A stretch of DNA of 64,000 nucleotides from Torymus aiolomorphi (taxonomy: Eukaryota > Arthropoda > Insecta > Hymenoptera > Torymidae): NCBI GenBank assembly GCA_036365515.1, contig CM070873.1, forward strand, positions 48,170,011 through 48,234,010, read 5' to 3'. Positions within the stretch are counted from its first letter, which is position 1; each line of letters opens with the position of its first letter. The position numbers were made by a program, and so were the translations under genes. Below the pieces are notes generated by a model that saw nothing but the letters and a program-made list of their open reading frames with translations, did no database searches and was not told where the DNA came from. Positions 10,475-25,018 of the stretch are shown here, in pieces.

Positions 10475-11290
10475 GCCCAGCTAGAACATGGTCCTTCGTA
10501 ACGGATTCACAAGAATCAGTAAAACTACAACCGAATCTAATTAAGGAGATTTACAACGGACAACGGGCATCAGTGTGTAGCATCTATTGCCGCATGCTGA
10601 ATACTCGCCAAAATCACCAAGCTTTAGCAAGCAGCCTCCTCACCAGGAAGCAACTGCCTGAATTCGACACCAGGACGAATTCACTCCAACAAGCAACTTT
10701 GAAGACAAGCCAACTTCAAATTCAAGTCAAAAGCTTACGCACATCAACTGCGTATGTCATCTACAAGGTAAAATAATCATCCACATCTTGCAACATTGAC
10801 GAAATCGAAGCCAACGAGTCAGCGCTCAAAGTACTACCACTCGATCCTGCAAAATCATAGCATCGAGAAGGCAGGCATCATCTGCAAGGGACATCTTCGA
10901 CGGCTCAATCGAGAGGGAAGTAACTACGACGTATAAAATCATCGTCACCAGGACGGCATCGCTGAAAACAGCAGCGCGACAAATAAGTACAGCGAAGGGG
11001 TCAACGGTGAATCAGCGAACGACAGCGCATCGAACACAGCGCGCACAGCGACAATGCCCCTATTGGTGCATTCCAAGAACAAGGTAACCGCGCGGCCTGT
11101 AGGATTCCTCGTATAGTTTCTTTTTTCTTTACGCGACGTGTTTTGTTTCCAGACTTTCGTCTTCTTGCGAATTATGGATAACTTCTCTTAGAATTTTTAC
11201 GACCGATGATTGATCTTGTTAAGTGAATAATTATTTATTCTTTATTTTTGTTGTTGGTTCCTATTGCGAAAATAAAAAAAAAAAAAAGAA
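10475..11290 (+). other. Leader of the plus-strand BEL element
   Basis: Non-coding leader between the proposed LTR and gag. It holds short open frames only, with an A-run (11270-11287) directly before the gag ATG. No further features are recognised. Confidence 0.5.
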
Positions 11291-11990
11291 ATGACCGATT
11301 CAACGAAAGTACTTATAAGTAAACGAGCGGGAATAAAGGGTTCCCTAACGCGATACAAAAACTTCATACAAAACATAACTCCGGAATCGCGTTTATCGAT
11401 ACATGAAACACTCGCACGGAGAGGAAAACTGCCAGAATTATATGCACAATTCACTGACGTGCAAAGCGAAATCGAGGTCCTCGAAGAAGAGAAAATTCCC
11501 GCGACAGCCGCCGCAACGGCACTCGACGATTTAAGAACCGCGCATGCGACTCAGCGGGACGATTTCGAAACAATTTATTTCCAAGCTCTCGCGCTATACG
11601 ATGGGCAGTTAGGAACGAACGTAAATACAACCACGGCTTCGACCGCTACGACTAACGCGTCCTCGCCGACACAAACAGGGACCCTGCAGCACCCCACTCC
11701 CAGGCAAGAGTTCTTGGTACGACTGCCCAAACTCGAGCTGAAAACATTTTCCGGTGAATATCACGAGTGGATTCCCTTTAGAGATTATTATAATACCACC
11801 ATACATTCTAGCGCTACAATACCGATAATACATAAATTTCAGTATTTGCAATCTTGTCTGAAAGGGAGTGCTGCGGAGGTAATTGAATCAATAGAGCTGA
11901 CCGATGCGAACTACACGGAAGCATGGGATATGCTAACGGAGCGCTTCGAAAACACGAGGTGGATAGTTCAAGGTCGCGTGCGCGCGATTT

Positions 11991-14656
<2,666 letters not shown>

Positions 14657-14661
14657 GTTAC

Positions 14662-15230
14662 ACTTTCGAAATTCAAAATAGCGAATCGAATATCACGGGG
14701 AAAAATTTAAAAAAAAGCTTAAATTGTGCTAAGAATGGGTATACGGGTATTATCAAAGTTGCTGATCACGATTTTGCTATCAGACTTACAAAATTGAAAA
14801 TGGCGAATAGAATTTGGCGGTTACAAATTCGAAAAGAGCTCAGGTTTTTCTCAAAATTGAAATACAGGGATTCTCGGCGCTGATCACGACCTTGCTATCA
14901 GACTTTCAAAATTTAAAACAGCGGATTCAATATGGCAGTTAAAACTTCGAAAAAAGCTTAGATTTTGTTAAATCTTGGTATACAGGGATTTTCAAGGTCG
15001 CTGATCAAGATTTTGCTATTAGGCTTTTGAAATTCGAAATGGCGGAACCAATATGGCGGGTAAAAATTTGGAGAAAGCTTAGATTTGGTTCAAAATCTGT
15101 ATACAGAAGACTTCGAGATCGCTGATCAAGATTTTGCTATTGCAATTTCGAAATTCAAAATGGCGGAACCAATATGGCTGTCAAAACTTCGAAGGAAGGT
15201 GAATATTGTTGAAAATTGGTATACGTTATT
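14662..15230. repeat. ~120-bp satellite, right part of the split array
   Basis: Five diverged units share TGATCA(A/C)GATTTTGCTAT, AAATGGCGGAACCAATATGG and AAAAGCTTAGATTT; cores fall near 14761, 14879, 15000 and 15121. It continues the array interrupted at 4556. Confidence 0.85.
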
Positions 15231-15239
15231 GTTTCATGT

Positions 15240-16320
15240 CATCATGACGTCTTTATACTCGTCTACTTCGCCTCCGCCGGATACTTGTGTTTAAAAATTA
15301 TTTAAATAATAGTCTTATTTATTAATGCATGTCTACGTAATTAAATGTCGTATTGCATGTCCCTAATATGCTTGTACCTCGTATCCCCCGCCTACTTGGA
15401 TTTAAAAATTGATTAAGTAAGTCTTGCTTATTGTTGCACGTCTACGTAATTCCCTAATATGCATAGACATCGCGTCCCCCGTCTACTTAGGTTTAAAAAT
15501 TATTTTAATAATCTTTTTGCTTATTATTTTATATCTTCATGACTCCTTCATATTCGTGGACCTCGCATCCCCCGGCTATTGGGTTTAAAAACTATTCAAA
15601 TAATCGTCTTGCTTACGTCTCACGTCTACGTAAAACCGTTATATGCTTGAAACTTGCGTCCTCCGAATTCTTGGGTTTAAAAATTATTTAAATAATGGAC
15701 TTGCTTATTAATGCATCTTTACGTAATTCCCGAATATGCGTAGACCTCGTATCCCCCGCCTACTTGGGTTTAAAAATTATTCAAATAATAGTCTTGCTTA
15801 CGTCTCACGTCTACGTAACTCCGTGATATGCTTGGAACAAGCATCTCCCGAATTCTTGGGTTTCAAAATTATTTAAATAATAGACTTGCTTATTAATACA
15901 TGTCTACGTAATTCCCGAATATGCGTGGACCTCGTATCCCCCGCCTACTTGGGATTAAAAGTTGTTTAAATTGTCTTGCTTATTGTTGCACGTCTATGTA
16001 ATTTTCTAATATGCGTGAGCCCCGCGTCCTCCAGCTATTTGGGTTTTTAAATTTTTCAAATAATCGTCTTGCCTACGTCGTAAGTCTACGTAATTCCCTA
16101 ATATGCGTGGACCTTGTATCCCCCGCCTGCTTGGGTTTAAATATTGCTTAAATAATAGTCTTGCTTATTGTTGCACGTCTTAGTAATTCCCTAATATGCG
16201 TGGGCCTCTCGTCCGCCGACTACTTGGTTTTCAAAATTATTTAAATAATTGTCTTGCTTATTGTTGCACGTCTACGTAAGTTCCTAATATGCGTGGACCT
16301 CGCGTCCAGCGCGGTCTTAC
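15240..16320 (+). repeat. ~92-bp satellite array (about 12 units)
   Basis: Each unit reads, in order, TTGGGTTTAAAAATTATTTA, AATAATNGTCTTGCTTATTG, TTGCACGTCTACGTAATTCC, CTAATATGCGTGGACCTCG and CGTCCCCCGCCTAC. Spacing of the AATATGC core is 89-101 bases. Other arrays of the same unit occur at 27218-27690, 27990-28650 and 48690-48870, and a single inverted unit at about 16480-16560. Confidence 0.9.
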
Positions 16321-16329
16321 ATATTATAA

Positions 16330-17600
16330 GACCTGTGGCAAATATTTATTGCAGGGCCTACTTAAGAGAAGGATTTCCTAATGATAATGTGTGCTCTTTC
16401 TGAAATTCGTAATTGCTTGAAAAAGTACAAATATTGTCAAAAAAATACAAAAATCGACAAGGGAGACGATGTATACATAAAAACGATTATTTAAATAATT
16501 TTTAAACCGAAGTAGTCGTGCAATATGGGGTCCACGCATGTAAGGGAGTCATGTAGACGAAAAAAAACCGCTGACAATTCATTGGCCCGTGCCCTTCTCA
16601 AACTTAATTTGCTTATTCCTTTAATGAATTTTTAATAACAAAATTTATAATTTTTGCAATAAGTTATGACATAATTATAATTAAATTTATTTATTAAGAT
16701 TAAAAATTATTAATTTGATCAATTATATATAAAATATGAATAAAATAATAGGTATGATTATTTTTTAAATTATGTGTGAAAAATAAATAAAATAATTGAT
16801 TGTAATATTATCGTAAAAACCTTTTAAAATTCCTAAATAACTTTTACTTCAAATTATATTTTCTTTGTGAAATTTCACACATAGGTTACTTGTCTCTAGT
16901 AGTACGCCTGTCCGTATTTGTATGCTCTTTCTGGAATTTCCGATATAAGAAGAAGACTCTAACCTTAATAATAATAAATGGCTATTACAAAACAAAAGCA
17001 GGTATACAACACGCGCGCATCAACGCATAGCGCGAAGCACATGTAATTTCCATTTTTTAGTATACATAAATGTATTCCCGAGTAATTACGATTTTAAAAG
17101 GGAGCTAAAATAGTTCAACCTCAAATATCTCTGAAATTCATAAACGAATTCTTTTACCCTAAGAACTTTTCTAATAAATAATAAACAAACACTACATTTC
17201 CACCAAATTTCAAAGAAATTAAAACAATTTTAATGTAGTTATATTGTGCGAGAACAAAGAAAGTGATTTTTAAAAATACTAAAATTTTAAATATCAAACA
17301 TCTCAAAAAATAGCCATATGATCTGGATGAAATTGTACACAAGTATTACCTATAGTGCATACAAAATAATCTACAAATTTCAAGCTGATACATAAAGTCG
17401 TCATTGAGAAATTAAGATTTTGAAAAAAACCATAAAAGAATTTTAACCTTAAATATCTGTAAAAATCATGAGACAATTGTTTAATCTAAAGGACTTATAC
17501 GATAATATATATACTCTACATCTCCAGAACTTTTCAACATGATTAAACCAATTTTTGTTTTCTCTATTTATCATGCGTCAAAGAAAATAACTTTGTAAAA
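16330..17600. repeat. Dispersed repeat, inverted copy at 47652-49015
   Basis: The sequence matches the reverse complement of 47652-49015 over most of its length, for example the blocks around GAAGCACATGTAATTTCC, the TTTTTAATAACAAAATTTAT region and the CAAATATTTATTGCAGGGCC end. It carries one inverted ~92-bp satellite unit. No coding capacity is seen, so it is probably a non-autonomous transposon or long satellite-associated repeat. Confidence 0.7.
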
Positions 17601-20240
17601 TACCAAAATTTTCAAAATCAAATATCTCAAAAAGTAATCGTACGATCTTGATGAAAATTCGCACACATATTATCTATATCACATACAAAATTGTCTACAA
17701 ATTTGGAGCTGATACATGAAGCCGTTCTCGAGAAATTACTATTTGAACAAAAGGTTAAAAAATTTTAGCCTCAAATATTTCTGAAAGTTCTGGTTTAATC
17801 ATTTTGCCCAAAGAACCCGACCGAGAGCTATCAAAAATCTACGTCTACAAGGAATTTCAAAGCGATTAAGTCAATTTGACTCCCGTAATCGTTGGAAATA
17901 CAAAACTAATTTTTTTCACATTATATTTTTTTCTCTAAAACTAGTCGACAAAATGAATTCAAATTTTTACAGATTACATCTATATATATTCTGCATTATC
18001 ATGATTTTTCTGACGAAAATTGACCGTTTAGTTTAGTAGTTATAAGATTCAAAAAACCGCTGCCAATTCATTGGCACGTAGCTTCCTCAAACTAATTTAT
18101 CAATACCTTTTTTTATACTTTTATAAAATAATTTTTCTCAAAAACAAATGAAGAAAATGTATTGAAATTTTAACCAAATATAGTTTTTAATAAGTGTAAT
18201 AAGTGGTTAAAATTTTGAGTTGATTTATGAAATATTCTCTGAAAAACAAGTATTCAAAAATATTTCAAAATAATTAGTCCTTTAAGAAATAACAAACATC
18301 TGTATTATTTTAATAAATTGTTTATTTTCATAATCTTATCTGCTTTCATAATGATTGAAAACTCGCTGTAGGCGTATATTTTTAATTTTATTTAAATAAT
18401 ACCGTCTTTAGTTATCCATAAAAAAATACATGTTTTTTGAGTGATCGACAATTTCATTAACCTACCTTCATTATACCTCGTTGCAATATTTTTAAATAAT
18501 GAACCTAATAGCTTATTAAATTAGAAAAAGCAAGTAAACAACACGCGTGCGTATCGCGCGTCATTTCCACTTTCTAGTAACATATACATAAAGCCGTTTT
18601 CGAAAAATTTCGATATGAAAAGATGGCTAAAACAGTTTTAGCCTAAAATATCTCTCAAATTGATAAACGAATTCTTTTATTACCATAAGAACTAATATAA
18701 TAAATAATATACAAACACAACATCTCTACAAAATTTCAAAGAAATTAAAACAATTTTACTCTAGTTATTGTGCAACCGAGAAAGTCATTTTCAGAAATAC
18801 CATAATGTTAAATATCAAATATTTTAAAAAGTAGCCATATAATCTTGATCATAGTAAAATAATTTGGAGGTAATATTAATTATGAAAAGGGTTTTTATAT
18901 ATCGTGAATTGAATGTGTATTAATTGCGTTCCAAGTAGGTAGGTTATTTTGTATTATTTATATGTTAACATAAATACTTTTGTGTTGACACATTATTAAT
19001 TGCATCTAATAAATGATTTAAAGAATCGATTAAGTCAATTTTATTTCCAAAATCGTTAGACATACAAAGCTCAATTTTTTTCATTTATTAATTTTACTAA
19101 AAATGTTTTAACCTCAAATATCTGAAATTTATGGACCAATCATTTTGCCCCAAGAAATCGACATAAAAATCTAAAAAATACACCTCTACAAGAAATTTTG
19201 AAGCGAATAAGTCAATTTTATTCCAGCAATCGTTGCACATACAAAACTAATTTTTTTTATTTTTTCATTTTTCAATGCTTACGTTTTTTTTTATAATAAC
19301 AGAACACCCTATAAGAGAAAATATTTTTTTTAGGAAATATAGCTATTTTAATTCTATTTCGAATGCTACCCATTCCCTTCAAATACATAGAGCTATTCTC
19401 GAGAAATTACGATTTGAGAAAAGGTTAAAAATATTTTAATCTCAAATATCTCATAAATCTATGGACCAATCATTTTGCCCAAATAACTCGACCGAAAACT
19501 ATACAAAATCCACCTCTACGAGGAATTTTGAAGCGATTAAGTCAATTTTTACTCCCGCAAAGGTTAGACATACCAAACTCATTTTTTTTCATTTTTCTAT
19601 GTTTGCGATTTTATTAATAACAAAAGAACCGTGATAGCTAGAGAAATAATTTTTTTTTAGAAAATACAGGTATTTAAATCCGCTTTCAAATTCCACCCAT
19701 CCGATTCAGATACATAGAGCCGTTTTCGAGAAATTTCGATTTGGAAAAAAGGTTAAAAAAATTTTAATCTCAAATATCTCAGAAATTTTGTTGACCAATC
19801 CTGTAGCCCAAAGAACTTAGCCGAGATCTATCCAAAATCTACCTCTATAAGAAATTACAAAGCGATTAATCCAGGTTTAGTCCATAAAACCTGCGACATA
19901 AAGAACACATTTTTTCCATTTTTTAATTTTTTTCTCAATAACTAACCAACAGAATGGATTAAAATTTTCACAGATTATAGCAATTTATATTCTGCATTAT
20001 CGTGAATTTTCTCCAAACAATTGACCGTTTAGTTTAGGAGTTATTAGCTTTTTTAAAAAAAACACGTTTTTGTTAATAACAAGAGAACCGTGATGGCTAG
20101 ATAATTCTTTTTTTTTAATTATAGGTTTTTTTATGTTCTTTCGAATGCAACCCATCCGATTCAAAAATTTAAACCCGATCATTAAAAAAAAAACAAAAAT
20201 AAATTTTTCGAAAATCAAAAATTTGAAATAAAACAAAAAC
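17060..20240. repeat. Degenerate tandem repeat, ~330-bp period
   Basis: A recurring block contains CATAGAGCCGTTTTCGAG, AAATTACGATTTG, AAAAGGTTAAAAA, CTCAAATATCTC and GACCAATCATTTTGCCC. The GAGAAATT core recurs at about 17406, 17731, 19396 and 19730, spaced 324-334 bases apart or a multiple of that, with heavy divergence. No coding region is supported. Confidence 0.7.
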
Positions 20241-20339
20241 GAATTAGTAAATCATCAAAAATTATTTTCTTCCCGAATTCGGAATAAAAAAACAAAAAAA
20301 ATGAGAACCTGATGGTTAAAATCGACCCCGTAGATCCGG

Positions 20340-20505
20340 AGATAAAGCGGTATACATACATACACACACACACACACATCCATACAGACATTTTCTAAAA
20401 TCATGTGAAACAAACTTCTAACACCTCTAATGATGTTTATAGAGAGTTTTAACGAAGTTGAAAATTTTACTATTACAAAGCTTCCTCTAGGAGGAAGCAA
20501 AAAAA
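20340..20505. repeat. CA microsatellite and terminal-looking hairpin
   Basis: A (CA)n tract at about 20361-20378 is followed ~100 bases later by a perfect hairpin, GCTTCCTCTAGGAGGAAGC, at about 20479-20498. Near-identical flank and hairpin recur at about 27180-27210 (GCTTCCTCTAAGAGGAAGC). The pairing suggests the end of a repeated mobile family. Confidence 0.6.
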
Positions 20506-20789
20506 ATACCTTTTGTTAATTACAAAAGAACTGTGATAGCTAGAGAATTTTTTTATTTTTTTTTAGAAAATATAGGTATTTTAATGCTCTTTGGAATGCT
20601 ATCGATTCCATTCAAATATCTCGATCCTATCATTAAGAAAAAGCAAAAACCAATTTTGGAAAATCGCAAATTCAAAATAAAACAAAAACGCATTGGCGAG
20701 TCAAAAAACAAATTTTTGACCCGCCATCACACAAAAAAAACAAAAAAATGAGACCTGCCCGGTCAAAATCTATCGACTAGAAGACGAGA

Positions 20790-20900
20790 TCCAGGCGGTC
20801 ACACATACACACCCACACACACACGCACGCACGGACGCATACACGCGCGCACGCACTGACGCACGCATGCACTCAGGCACACGCACACGCACACACTGTA
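20790..20900. repeat. CA/CACG-rich microsatellite
   Basis: Imperfect repeats of CACA, CACG and CGCA over about 100 bases. Confidence 0.9.
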
Positions 20901-21930
20901 ACATCAACTTTGATGTTATAATAGGTAGTATATAGATATTCGACCTACGAGCAGAATACTGTAGTCGAACAGAAAACCCTATAACTCGAGAAAAACCTAG
21001 ATTGACGAGCAGGCCCTAGATAGCCTATAGACCCTCCCTCTAACACAGTACTTACGTATATTTTCCCTACCCTGCATGGATGTACCTTGTATCAGAGAGT
21101 ATGCGACTCTCTGTTAGGCTGGAAAAAGAAGATCTTGTAGAACAGCGACAGACTGTATTGCAGGAGGCTTAGCAGTCGTAGCCTCTCAACTGTCCCCCTG
21201 TCGCCCCTCCATACCAAGCTGATGGTATCTCTCCCTCATACCTGGACCAGATCGCACCTGAAAATCACATTAAAAACAATTACTATAGGTTATAAACTAC
21301 TTACTCTACGGATATGTGAAGGTAATTGGGCTAAGCTCTTGGAACGATGGTCTTTTCTGTATGATCACCTGTCAAACGCATATGGAGATGGGGATCGCTC
21401 GAACAGGAGATCACCACCCTCGATGGAACGTCCCTCCTGTAAGAAGAATACTAGCTTAATGAGCAGCAAGACCACAACAACATAGAAATGATACTAACCT
21501 GCTGAAAGACACTGCAATAACTTGAAGTACAGGGCTGCATATATTCAGCCTCTGGTGTCTCGCTCATGGAATAAGTAGGAGCAGCATCTACAGCAGCATC
21601 TACGGCTGTATCTTCTGCAGCCACAGCAATCATCGGGCACCACTGAAAAGAACTAATAATTAAAAACAGGCAGATTGTGTGGGTAGGCGACACACAAACC
21701 TTACCTACAGTCACAACAAAGCAACATAACCTCGAAGAGTGATGAAGGTCCTGTGAGAGCAGTCGGGACGAGGAGTGCACCACCAACCCCGAGGATGACA
21801 ACGAGGATAGCAGCAGGCAGTCTCTCCCAGCAGCAGAGCACCACTAACACTCCGAAGCACGTTGTATCCATGTCACCGTGTGCCGAAGCGCGTGAGTTGG
21901 TGGATTACCAAGGAAAGGTAACACACACAC
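20901..21930. other. Unassigned sequence left of the errantivirus-like element
   Basis: A short perfect hairpin AACATCAACTTTGATGTT lies near 20902. The remainder has short open frames only (21222-21485, 21753-21938, and 21451-21801 on the minus strand), none of recognisable family. Bases about 21780-21870 resemble 59145-59260 in word order (GGATAGCAGCAG and neighbours), so part is probably repeat-derived. Confidence 0.4.
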
Positions 21931-21934
21931 ACAG

Positions 21935-22217
21935 GTAACACTCGCCAAAGTAAGTAATCGAACAAAGGGTTTTGATTAGAATAATGATTTATTAAAACGT
22001 CGTTACAGGTTGGATGCCCGACAGAGACTGGCGATCGTCGATGCGAAGTGCAGTAAGAGAGTATAAAGAGAGTATACGTATTAAGTATATATGAAAAGTA
22101 TATATTGCATCTTCATTGTCTTCTGGCTTCTCTTTGTCCATGCAGATTCCCATTCGGAGCGATAAGGAGGCTGGCTGGCCGATGCGTCTAAGTACCTATG
22201 TGGTGACTCATATAACT
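21935..22217 (-). repeat. 3' LTR of the errantivirus-like element
   Basis: About 280 bases closely match 26130-26404. On the minus strand it begins AGTTATATGAGTCACC, next to a GGAGGAG purine tract, and overlaps the env stop codon, as in errantiviruses. On the plus strand it begins ACACTCGCCAAAG. Confidence 0.75.
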
Positions 22218-22806
22218 CCTCCATGGCCAAGTTCAATGACGTCCTCGTCTTTGATATCCTTATCTTTGGACTTTTTGGTAAGTTGCGGCCATTGTTTCTT
22301 GACTTTTATTTTGTATATTAAGTAAATCGATGTAATCGTTATGAACAGCAATACTACTATAATTGAACTTGTAGACAGGACGAATTCGGTTCTAATTTCA
22401 TTAGAAACTGGCACATTTAGTGTAAGTGATGTCAAAGTTTTTAGAGGTTCGAAATTCAGCTGATGGTCTTTGATAACTAAAGGTGAAATTAGACTGGATT
22501 GTTCCATTTCACCAAGATTTTCGTCAAGTCGGTATCCCTGTATTTGTACATTATTTCCTTGTATTACATATATTCCTCGGATCATCATTTGATCATTATC
22601 ATGTGTAATCTTGATAGCATAATTACTTGATATTAACGTTAAGTTTTCAGATAATTTGTATGTCAGTATTAAAGGTGGACTAATTGAAATGATAATCGGT
22701 TTGACTTTTTCCGTTATAATTTGTTGACATAAAAAATTCTTTTCATACATCTGTCGGCACTTATTAGCAAATAGTTTTATAGATGGTCCGGTCAAACTCC
22801 ATGGCG
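22208..22806 (-). pseudogene. Env-like glycoprotein, C-terminal part (errantivirus type)
   Basis: The frame ends with a hydrophobic segment (IIVVLLFITITSIYLIY), about 18-20 residues long and typical of a membrane anchor, then a basic, lysine-rich tail of about 35 residues ending at the LTR. Upstream lies an extracellular-like region with spaced cysteines. Insect errantivirus envelope proteins of the baculovirus F type have this layout. The N-terminal end of this part is cut off by the transposon inserted at 22807; the rest resumes at 24449. The gene is inactive. Confidence 0.7.
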
Positions 22807-23039
22807 CACAGTGGGAAAAAATGGACAAAATTCTTGTGACAACTCAATTCTCAACGAAACTTCATCAAAATTGGTATACGTATTCAGAGGATACTACAGA
22901 ACAACCTCTCACTGCGAAAATCATGTTTTTGTATTCATAAAACTTTTGAGGTTAGGTACGGACCTTATAACGATATTTATACAGGCAATGTAGACTAAAG
23001 ACATAAATTACTTGATAAATGATAAACATAAATACATAA

Positions 23040-23635
23040 ATCTTAAACCCAACAAAGCCAAGCCCACAAAACCCATAAACCCTAAACCCATAAACCCATA
23101 AATCCTACACCCATAAAACCTAAACCCATAAACCCTAAACCCATAAACCCATAAACCCTAAACCCATAAACCCTAAACCCATAAACCCATAAACCCTAAA
23201 CCCATAAACCCTAAACCCATAAACCCTAAACCCATAAACCCTAACCCTAAACCCATAAACCCTAAACCCATAAACCCTAAACCCATAAACCCTAAACCCA
23301 TAAACCCTAAACCCATAAACCCTAAACCCATAAACCCTAAACCCATAAACCCTAAACCCTAAACCCTTAAACCCTAAACCCTTAAACCCTAAACCCTTAA
23401 ACCCTAAACCCTTAAACCCTAAACCCTTAAACCCTAAACCCTTAAACCCTAAACCCTTAAACCCTAAACCCTAAACCCTTAAACCCTAAACCCTTAAACC
23501 CTAAACCCTTAAACCCTAAACCCTTAAACCCTAAACCCTTAAACCCTAAACCCATAAACCCTAAACCCTTAAACCCTAAACCCTTAAACCCTAAACCCAT
23601 AAACCCTAAACCGATAAAGCCTAAACCCATAAAGA
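23040..23635. repeat. 15-bp telomere-like minisatellite
   Basis: About 600 bases consist of CCCTAAACCCATAAA units, changing near 23350 to CCCTAAACCCTTAAA and back near 23548. The CCCTAAA half equals the plant-type telomere word, unlike the usual insect TTAGG. Read on the minus strand in one frame it gives a stop-free GLGFK/GLGFM repeat at 23457-23635. Confidence 0.95.
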
Positions 23636-23984
23636 TTACCTCATTAAGAATAATCACTGCGAAAGATAAGAAAGATCTCACTTTAAATGCAGAAAAGTAT
23701 TTAATAAAAAATTAAGTATATATCTTTATAGTAATGATTACATTCTGTTATTATTTATAAACACGTTTATTGTTATTATGTTGTTATTCATAAATAATAA
23801 TTTATAAAAATCTTATTGTGACCAAACTTATTCTTGCCTATAATTTGTATATTATGAATATACGTGTAAATTAATTACAAGGAAAAAATTAAAAAAAATA
23901 GTTTCCTATGCAAATTGATATTATTATTATTTACCATCAACCTATCTATTACATGTATATTTTTTTTTATTTATTATTTTAATT

Positions 23985-23987
<3 letters not shown>

Positions 23988-24079
<92 letters not shown>
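23988..24079. repeat. (AT)n microsatellite
   Basis: About 45 AT dinucleotides without interruption, inside the RSS-ended transposon. Confidence 0.95.
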
Positions 24080-24083
<4 letters not shown>

Positions 24084-24448
24084 CCAGATAAATTTTATTA
24101 TTTCTTATACATTTTTTGTATTATTATTTATAATTATTTTAATTTTCATCCATAGTAAGGTTTGAGAACCTTGTGGGGGTGGAGAACGATGAGAGAAATA
24201 AATCTCCCTTCCCACCCATGGGTTTCCGGCAAATTTTACGTATCTAAAGTACATAAAATAGATGATAGAGTTAGAATTTTTCCGTTAAAAATATATTATC
24301 GCCGCTATTTATTTTTGGGCAATATTATCGTAATTTTCGGAGTGACACATTATTCTCTAGAAGATTAAGAGTATTTAAAAATAAAAATTATCAAGATTCG
24401 TCAAAAACTGAGCTGTCACAAGAATTTTGTCCATTTTTTCCCACTGTG

Positions 24449-24740
24449 TGGCGTGGTGATAACTTCTGTCTGATTGTTGTAATTTATTATAGCAAGTCTT
24501 TGATGGAGTGAAAATTCGATAGGATTAAGGATAGGGATTTTGATAGTGTATACAATAAGATTTTGTGTGAATGCAATTGATCCCTGAGCAAAGCGAAAAT
24601 CTAGCAAATTATGGTAGTGTAATATTAATTCTTTCTGAGAGTAGATTGCCAATAAATGTACACGTATATCCGATATTTGGTCATATGTTAACAATTCTAA
24701 GTCGAATATTTGTTCATTGAAAATAAATGATCTTTTAATT
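24449..24740 (-). pseudogene. Env-like glycoprotein, upstream part
   Basis: The minus-strand frame contains FNEQIFDLELLTYDQISDIR and a following helical stretch, then meets the transposon boundary at 24448. It is the portion of env upstream of the fragment at 22208-22806. The extreme N-terminus, including any signal peptide or cleavage site, is not identified. Confidence 0.6.
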
Positions 24741-24781
24741 TTATTAAGTAATCGTAATGCGTCTTATGTTGGTTGATTTCG

Positions 24782-25018
24782 CTACTCTCCGCGAGCAGAG
24801 CTGTGAGCATCAAGATTAGTGCCGTCTTCATTGTCCTGCAAAGAAGAAGTTTTTGTTATTCTTTTGGCACTTCGTAAATTATATTGGCGTTCTTGACCAT
24901 GAATATAGCAACCTAACGAGGGGCCTTGTTGTATCTCTACAAGTAATTTTTGATATCGTGGTGCGGTTTTGTCACGTTGTTGTTGATGTGTTTTCATGTA
25001 AATTTCTTTATTTTCTAA
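24782..25018 (-). pseudogene. Pol C-terminal tail after integrase
   Basis: After an in-frame TAG at 25016, the same reading direction continues as [14 protein letters not shown] and [15 protein letters not shown], a basic tail of the kind that ends Gypsy pol proteins. The stop probably arose by mutation, splitting the tail from integrase. Confidence 0.55.

Larger units (their letters stand above)
22807..24448. mobile_element. 1642-bp non-autonomous DNA transposon with RSS-like ends (candidate Transib)
   Basis: The ends are 35-bp inverted repeats with no mismatch seen: 22807-22841 starts CACAGTGGGAAAAAATGG, and 24414-24448 is its reverse complement. A 5-bp duplication, TGGCG, flanks it (22802-22806 and 24449-24453). 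Transib elements are known for 5-bp GC-rich duplications and for ends that start with a RAG-type heptamer. Here the heptamer is CACAGTG, identical to the consensus V(D)J heptamer, and an ACAAAATTC block follows after 11 bases. No transposase is encoded; the interior is a telomere-like minisatellite and AT repeats. A hAT origin (CAGTG ends) is less likely because no 8-bp duplication is seen. Confidence 0.75.

Noticed and set aside
23457..23681. GLGFK repeat protein
   Set aside because: It arises from the phase of the 15-bp minisatellite; the array drifts out of frame and no gene signals surround it.
23988..24079. Possible origin or regulatory AT element
   Set aside because: A plain (AT)n run; nothing beyond composition supports a function.
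22807..24448. hAT-family MITE starting CAGTGGG
   Set aside because: An 8-bp duplication does not fit the flanks; a 5-bp TGGCG duplication with CACAGTG ends does. Kept only as a lesser alternative.
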